Shown: positions 60,173-64,000 of the stretch, piece after piece | Layout: the number at the start of each line of letters is the position of its first letter | Numbering within the stretch: position 1 is the first letter of the stretch | NCBI GenBank assembly: GCA_028287505.1 | Contig: JAQBPN010000130.1 | Span: forward strand, 1-64,000 | Length of the DNA stretch: 64,000 nucleotides | Reading direction: 5' to 3' | DNA from: Fibrobacterota bacterium | GTDB lineage: Bacteria; Fibrobacterota; Fibrobacteria; UBA11236 | Notes under the pieces: model-generated | The model's database searches: none | Seen by the model: only the letters and a program-made list of their open reading frames with translations | What the model was told of the DNA's origin: nothing | Translations under genes and position numbers: made by a program

Positions 60173-60811
60173 CTACTCCCCGGCGGCCTTGCCGGTCCCT
60201 ATCAGGCTTTGCAGGAGCGTACGACGCAGCCAGGATTCATATTCATCCGATGACCAGCCCCGTTCCATGACCAACATGCGATAGACTTCCCGGCTGGTCA
60301 GGGTCCACAGGATGTCCCGCGCCCGGCCGATGTCGATCCCCGGCAGCAGGGCCTTATCCTTTTCCAGGCGCATGATCGTGTTTTCCTGGCGTTCATACCG
60401 ATGCCGTTCCTGCTCCGCCTCTATTTTTTTCAGCTGAGGGGACAGCGCGGAAACCCCGCGGATAAGCCCCATCTCCGACTTTTCCGCATCGTGGATCATG
60501 CGCGCGATGCTGGGAGCGTTTTTCAGGGATTCAATCGGATTCTTGAGGGTCATGGTTTTCTCGACCAGCGATTGGTACTGCTGCCCGAAAAGCACCGAGT
60601 TCAGCAATTCCCTCATGATCCCTTCTTTTGACTTGAACAGGGTATACACGGTGGGGGTCGACACCTTCGCCGAAACCGCGATGGCGTCGATAGTGGTATG
60701 GTCGAAGCCTTTGCTGGAAAAAAGCCGCTTGGCCGCGCCGAGAATGCGCTTTTTGGTCAGCTCGGCCCCGGCGATCCGGGACTCGGAGTTGTATTTGCGT
60801 TTGCCTGCCAT
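60173..60811 (-). CDS. TetR family transcriptional regulator
   Basis: This 212-residue protein has a TetR_N helix-turn-helix (about 18-65) with ELTKKRILGAAKRLFSSKGFDHTTIDAIA and VSTPTVYTLFKSKEGIM, followed by a helical ligand domain. The ATG at 60811 is chosen because it gives the usual N-terminal distance; a much longer upstream start would run into the promoter region. It is divergent from the SDR-like operon and probably represses it, perhaps through the palindrome at 61004-61016. Confidence 0.9.
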   Translation of the reverse strand: MAGKRKYNSESRIAGAELTKKRILGAAKRLFSSKGFDHTTIDAIAVSAKVSTPTVYTLFKSKEGIMRELLNSVLFGQQYQSLVEKTMTLKNPIESLKNAPSIARMIHDAEKSEMGLIRGVSALSPQLKKIEAEQERHRYERQENTIMRLEKDKALLPGIDIGRARDILWTLTSREVYRMLVMERGWSSDEYESWLRRTLLQSLIGTGKAAGE

Positions 60812-60999
60812 GTCAGCGGTGCCCGGGATAGAGGTAACTTGGAAATGACGGGATAAGGCGCCCGTACCCCCGAAATCTAGCAGCAAGTCCGCCCAACTTC
60901 CATCCCTTTTCCCCGGATGGCCGTCATTTCCCAAAAAACTCCGGTTTTTTGAACTCTCCCGTATGTTTCCCGCGGCCGAGCCCTCAAATTGGATATAGA

Positions 61000-61028
61000 T
61001 TGACATATTGGATATGGCAAACTATTAT
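61000..61028 (+). promoter_or_regulatory. Sigma70-type promoter of the SDR-like operon
   Basis: A perfect TTGACA (61000-61005) and TATTAT (61023-61028) are separated by exactly 17 bases. Transcription would start near 61035, giving a 50-base leader. A GGGAGG ribosome site follows, before the GTG at 61086. Confidence 0.75.
61004..61016. promoter_or_regulatory. Palindrome CATAT-TGG-ATATG in the promoter spacer, likely TetR operator
   Basis: The five-base inverted repeat lies between the -35 and -10 boxes. A direct repeat ATTGGATAT occurs at 60988-60996 and 61007-61015. Binding here by the divergently encoded TetR protein would block the promoter. Confidence 0.55.
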
Positions 61029-61085
61029 CATTAATAAACGCGGTCAGGGTCAAGGCTGAAAAGCCTTTTATCCCGGGAGGTTATC

Positions 61086-61691
61086 GTGAGGCTATTCGTG
61101 ATTGGAGCTACGGGTCGTACTGGCCAGGAAATCCTTAGCTTGGCGATTCCCAGGGGGCATACGGTGACCGCCTATGTGCGCTCGCCGCAAAAGATTGCTT
61201 CGGATGGCAAGCGGATAGCAGTATGGAAGGGATCCCCCACCGACGAGGAACGGCTTGCGGAAGCCATGCAGAACCACGATGCCGTGTTTTCCGTCTTGGG
61301 ACCGGTCGACACCTCGATGGCCGGCACTCTGCTGCAAAAAAGCGCCCTGGCCACGACCCGGGCGATGAAACGCGCCAAAGTCGAGAGGCTGGCCATTCTG
61401 TCGGCAGCGGCTCTCTTTCCCGGATTCCTGAACGGAATTGCCCGCCGAATTCTTCGGGTTCATATGGAAGATTGCCTGGCGATGGAAAAAATAGTGGAAA
61501 GCAGCGGTCTGGAGTGGACAATTGCCCGTCCTCCCCGCCTCACCGGCGGCGGTTCGACAACCTATCGGAGCCGCGAAGGCGCTCCTCCAAAAATGGGTTT
61601 CGTTCTGTCTCGCAGGGCCGTCGCTTCATTCATGCTCGATGTGGTGGAACAGAAAAGCCATCTCCAGAAAATCGTAGGAATCGCAAAGTAA
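61086..61691 (+). CDS. NAD(P)-binding SDR-like oxidoreductase
   Basis: This 201-residue protein is an atypical short-chain dehydrogenase/NmrA-like protein. The Rossmann motif is VIGATGRTGQEILSLA, with VRSP acting as the NADP-type specificity loop, and LSAAALF and the IARPPRLTGG segment follow. It lacks the full catalytic YxxxK and may be a redox sensor or a reductase for quinones or flavins. GTG at 61086 follows GGGAGG. It heads a three-gene operon with two small membrane proteins. Confidence 0.85.
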   Translation: MRLFVIGATGRTGQEILSLAIPRGHTVTAYVRSPQKIASDGKRIAVWKGSPTDEERLAEAMQNHDAVFSVLGPVDTSMAGTLLQKSALATTRAMKRAKVERLAILSAAALFPGFLNGIARRILRVHMEDCLAMEKIVESSGLEWTIARPPRLTGGGSTTYRSREGAPPKMGFVLSRRAVASFMLDVVEQKSHLQKIVGIAK

Positions 61692-61706
61692 CACAAAGGA
61701 GGAATC

Positions 61707-62078
61707 GTGAGCTATCCGGGTTTCAAACTGCTTCATCTTCTGGGAATCCTATTCCTGTTCAGCGGCATCGGAGGAATGGTTTTCATGTCCTATCTGGAAT
61801 CAGGAAATTCCCAGACCGCGACAGTGCGCCTGCCCCGGATTCTCCACGGAGCGGGTCTATTGCTCATCCTGATCGGCGGGGTCATGATGGTTTACAGCCT
61901 GGGGCTGGACGGCGCCCATGGTGTGCCGCTTTGGGTGAAGCTGAAGCTGTTGATCCTGGTTTCCTTCGGACCCTTGCCCCTGCTGGTCCGCAGCCCAAGC
62001 AAGAAACGATTCGTGCTGCCGATTGCGCTCCTGCTGGGCCTGGCGGCAAGCTTTCTGGCGATATTCAAACCCTTTTAG
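61707..62078 (+). CDS. Small four-helix membrane protein (DUF2269/CopD-like)
   Basis: This 123-residue protein has four hydrophobic helices. His residues in the first helix (LLHLLGIL) and elsewhere, and the layout, resemble DUF2269 or CopD-like haem/metal membrane proteins; the match is approximate. GTG at 61707 follows AGGAGG. It lies 15 bases after the SDR-like gene. Confidence 0.65.
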   Translation: MSYPGFKLLHLLGILFLFSGIGGMVFMSYLESGNSQTATVRLPRILHGAGLLLILIGGVMMVYSLGLDGAHGVPLWVKLKLLILVSFGPLPLLVRSPSKKRFVLPIALLLGLAASFLAIFKPF

Positions 62079-62095
62079 GAAGATGCGGAACAACC

Positions 62096-62521
62096 ATGAA
62101 AAAAGACAGAATCATCTATTGGACGACCACGGGAATCATCGCGACCCTCATGTTCGTCAGCGCGCTCAACTTCGCATTCAACAAGGATATGCAAGGCGCC
62201 TTCCACCATCTCGGCCTTCCCAATTGGTTCAAATTGGAATTGACCACCGCCAAATTCCTGGGCGTCCTGGCGCTCGTCCTTCCTTTCGCACCCCGGATAA
62301 CCAAGGAGTTCGCCTACTTCGGATTCGGCCTCACTCTCGTCTCGGCCGACATCGCCCATTTATCAAGCGGGGATCCTGTCTGGTTCGTGGCGCCGCATGT
62401 GACGTTCCTCAGTATCCTGGCCGTGTCTTACGTCTACTATCACAGACTGCAGGACCTGAGAGATGGCAGCAAGGGAGCCGACAAGGCGGTGCGCTCACGG
62501 CTGTATGAGCACAGCGTATAA
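62096..62521 (+). CDS. DoxX-like membrane protein
   Basis: This 141-residue protein has four helices and the DoxX_2 pattern: YWTTTGIIATLMFVSALNF, HLGLPNWF followed by TAKFLGVLALVLP, and FGLTLVSADIAHL. DoxX-like proteins are often linked to oxidative or sulfur stress. The ATG at 62096 is preferred although the frame is open far upstream. It ends the TetR-controlled operon. Confidence 0.84.
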   Translation: MKKDRIIYWTTTGIIATLMFVSALNFAFNKDMQGAFHHLGLPNWFKLELTTAKFLGVLALVLPFAPRITKEFAYFGFGLTLVSADIAHLSSGDPVWFVAPHVTFLSILAVSYVYYHRLQDLRDGSKGADKAVRSRLYEHSV

Positions 62522-62550
62522 AGACGGGAAGCAGCCGCTGAATATATGGG

Positions 62551-63441
62551 TTACTCTGCGCAAACGTCCCGAATGCACCCGCGCACCCAGCTATGGGCCG
62601 GATCGGCATCCAGGCGCGGGTGCCAAAGCAGAGACACCGTGAATTCCGGCAAAGGTACGGGAAGCGGGAAGCTATGCATTCCGGCGCGCAGATTTCCGGT
62701 GTGGCGTTCGGGCACGGTGGCTATCAGATCGGAGGCCCGGGCCAAGGCCAGAGCCGTTGAAAAGCCGCCTACGATGGCGGCATTTTCCAGCTCCAATCCG
62801 AACGCCTTCAAGGCTTCATCAAGCGGTCCCTTGTCGAGTCCTTGCAGCGAAACGCAGATATGCTTGCCGCTCGTATAACGGGAAAGCGTTACCTTGCTCT
62901 TGCCGAGCGCATGACCTTTTCGCACGACGCCGATGTAACGATCCCTGAACAAAGCGCGCGCATGGAGCTCCGGACTGGTTGTTTTCTCCAGCACGCCGGT
63001 CTCCAGATCGACGGTCCCATCGCGCAGGGACATGCCCGCTTTGTCCGGTTTCTGTAAAAAGCAGAGCCGCACGCCGGGCGCTTCCTTGGCGACGCGCGCA
63101 ATGAGACCCGGTCCGAAGGTCTCGGCGAAACCTTCGCGTGTGCGAATCGTAAAAGTCCTGACAAGCCGCTTGAGGTCGGGTTTTTCGGCAGGGCGGAGAA
63201 TCGCTTCCGCGTCCTGGACAACCTGACGGACCCGCTCCCGGAGTTCGAGCGCCCGAGGCGTGGGAACCAGGCCTCGTCCGGCCCTGACCAAAAGCGGATC
63301 GCCGGTCGTCTCCCGCAAGCGCGCAAGCGCGCGGCTCATGGCCGAGGGGCTGAGCCGCATACGTTTGGCCGCGCGGGCAACGCTTCCCTCCGCGAGCACC
63401 GCATCGAGCGTGGCGAGCAAATTGAAATCCAGGGCCGACAT
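62551..63441 (-). CDS. LysR family transcriptional regulator
   Basis: This 296-residue protein has a LysR helix-turn-helix (about 1-60; FNLLATLDAVLAEGSVARAAKRM, SPSAMSRALARLRETTGDPLLVRAGRGLVPT) and a periplasmic-binding-like effector domain. The DFNLL start and the DPLLVR motif fit the NodD/PcpR-like subgroup. It is divergent from a DHA2-type MFS exporter and most likely controls it. Confidence 0.92.
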   Translation of the reverse strand: MSALDFNLLATLDAVLAEGSVARAAKRMRLSPSAMSRALARLRETTGDPLLVRAGRGLVPTPRALELRERVRQVVQDAEAILRPAEKPDLKRLVRTFTIRTREGFAETFGPGLIARVAKEAPGVRLCFLQKPDKAGMSLRDGTVDLETGVLEKTTSPELHARALFRDRYIGVVRKGHALGKSKVTLSRYTSGKHICVSLQGLDKGPLDEALKAFGLELENAAIVGGFSTALALARASDLIATVPERHTGNLRAGMHSFPLPVPLPEFTVSLLWHPRLDADPAHSWVRGCIRDVCAE

Positions 63442-63449
63442 TCGTTGAA

Positions 63450-63514
63450 TTTAACATGATATGGCGTCAAACGCACGCATAAAGTGCAAATGGTGCGTCT
63501 TCCGCCATGTTAAA
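63450..63514. promoter_or_regulatory. Long-spaced inverted repeat between lysR and the MFS gene
   Basis: TTTAACATG (63450-63458) and CATGTTAAA (63506-63514) are perfect nine-base arms 47 bases apart. Each is also flanked on its inner side by TGGCG/CGCCA. The span covers the divergent promoter region, which is the usual site for a LysR-type regulator. Confidence 0.5.
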
Positions 63515-63572
63515 AAAGAGGGTAGCCTTCTGATAGCCCATTTCGGGAGTCACACAAAAAGCGGAGTTCCCT

Positions 63573-64000
63573 TTGAAGACGGAAGTTGAAAAAGCAAATG
63601 GGGCGCCGGCCGGGCATGCGGAGCGCGCGCCTGCCGTTGGTTGGGTCTTGGCAAGCCTTTCCCTATCCATGTTGATGCCCTCGCTTGATACCAGCATCGC
63701 CAATGCCGCCTTGCCGACTTTGGCGCATGCGTTCGCCGCCCCTTTCCAGACGGTCCAATGGGTCGTCCTCGCATATCTCCTTGCCATCACCACCCTGATA
63801 GTCGGCGTCGGACGGTTCGGCGACATCTCAGGCCGCCGGAGGTTGCTGCTGGCCGGAATCGCCTTGTTCACCGTGGCCTCGCTCCTGTGCGGAGTCGCTC
63901 CCACCCTTTGGTTTCTGATTGCCGCCCGGGCGATGCAGGGTCTCGGAGCGGCGGTCATGATAGCCCTCACCCAGGCGAGTATCGGCGATACGGTTCCGAA
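63573..64000 (+). CDS. MFS multidrug exporter, DHA2 (EmrB/QacA) type, 3' partial
   Basis: The frame is open to the right edge; about 142 residues are visible. Four helices are present, with the DHA2 motifs LDTSIANAALPTLA (motif D1 region), QWVVLAYLLAITTL, GRFGDISGRRRLLL (motif A) and ARAMQGLGAAVM (motif B). A TTG at 63573 follows GGAG and gives a usual N-terminal length; ATG at 63669 would be too late. It lies opposite the LysR gene. Confidence 0.85.
   Translation, partial: MKTEVEKANGAPAGHAERAPAVGWVLASLSLSMLMPSLDTSIANAALPTLAHAFAAPFQTVQWVVLAYLLAITTLIVGVGRFGDISGRRRLLLAGIALFTVASLLCGVAPTLWFLIAARAMQGLGAAVMIALTQASIGDTVP

Overview
The window is GC-rich DNA with densely packed genes. It most likely comes from a free-living, aerobic or facultatively aerobic member of the Fibrobacterota. 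The best clues are a full-length TIGR02147-type protein (a family I know mainly from Fibrobacter), a second stand-alone copy of its N-terminal domain, and an OmpA protein with an Ala/Ser/Asp-rich coiled-coil linker. Many secreted proteins also end in a C-terminal domain resembling type IX secretion (T9SS) sorting signals, and there are secreted polysaccharide hydrolases (GH5, GH16, GH18). The taxonomic call is an inference from gene content; no rRNA, tRNA, CRISPR array or insertion sequence was seen.

Region 1 (1-9322, +) is a respiratory operon. It holds the end of actB, then actC, actD, actE and actF of alternative complex III, a small two-helix membrane protein, and cytochrome c oxidase subunits II (with a fused cytochrome c domain), I, III and IV. 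Most neighbours overlap by a few bases. Together they form a quinol-to-oxygen chain. A PoxB-like ThDP enzyme (9329-11083, -) converges on it and could feed electrons from pyruvate into the quinone pool.

Region 2 (11502-18912) is envelope and polysaccharide functions: a secreted VWA protein behind a leader terminator, an OmpA-type porin, a 49-residue membrane protein, and a GH5-GH16 glucanase pair divergent from a PAS-AraC regulator. Region 3 (18960-25001) has a P2A calcium-type ATPase, a monohaem cytochrome c, a single-domain response regulator, and a REC-PAS-PAS histidine kinase whose own receiver has lost its phosphoacceptor Asp.

Region 4 (25036-35263) is a run of exported proteins: a beta-propeller, a DUF4114-like protein overlapped by a PilX-like pilin, an SGNH hydrolase, a ThuA-like protein, a four-fold CHRD protein and a GH18 chitinase-like enzyme, plus a cation/proton antiporter. 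Region 5 (35250-51182) holds two modules in which a TIGR02147-type regulator precedes secreted proteins, and a 1960-residue subtilisin/FG-GAP/CBM6 mosaic. It also has a cassette of one NCYNY/HKPG-type protein and two SGRPRP paralogues.

Region 6 (51291-60105) has an Fsr-type MFS exporter, a PHP-glycosyltransferase fusion coupled to an MMPL transporter, and a trihaem cytochrome - DUF4266 - DUF3570 operon. The DUF3570 protein has three DxxSGAS motifs that match the ApbE flavinylation consensus, which suggests an extracytosolic flavin/haem electron conduit. Region 7 (60173-64000) contains a TetR regulator divergent from an SDR-like / membrane protein / DoxX operon with a clear sigma70 promoter, and a LysR regulator divergent from a DHA2-type MFS exporter cut by the window edge.

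The best candidates for under-described biology are the possibly flavinylated DUF3570 operon, the SGRPRP/NCYNY cassette, and the TIGR02147-plus-surface-protein modules.
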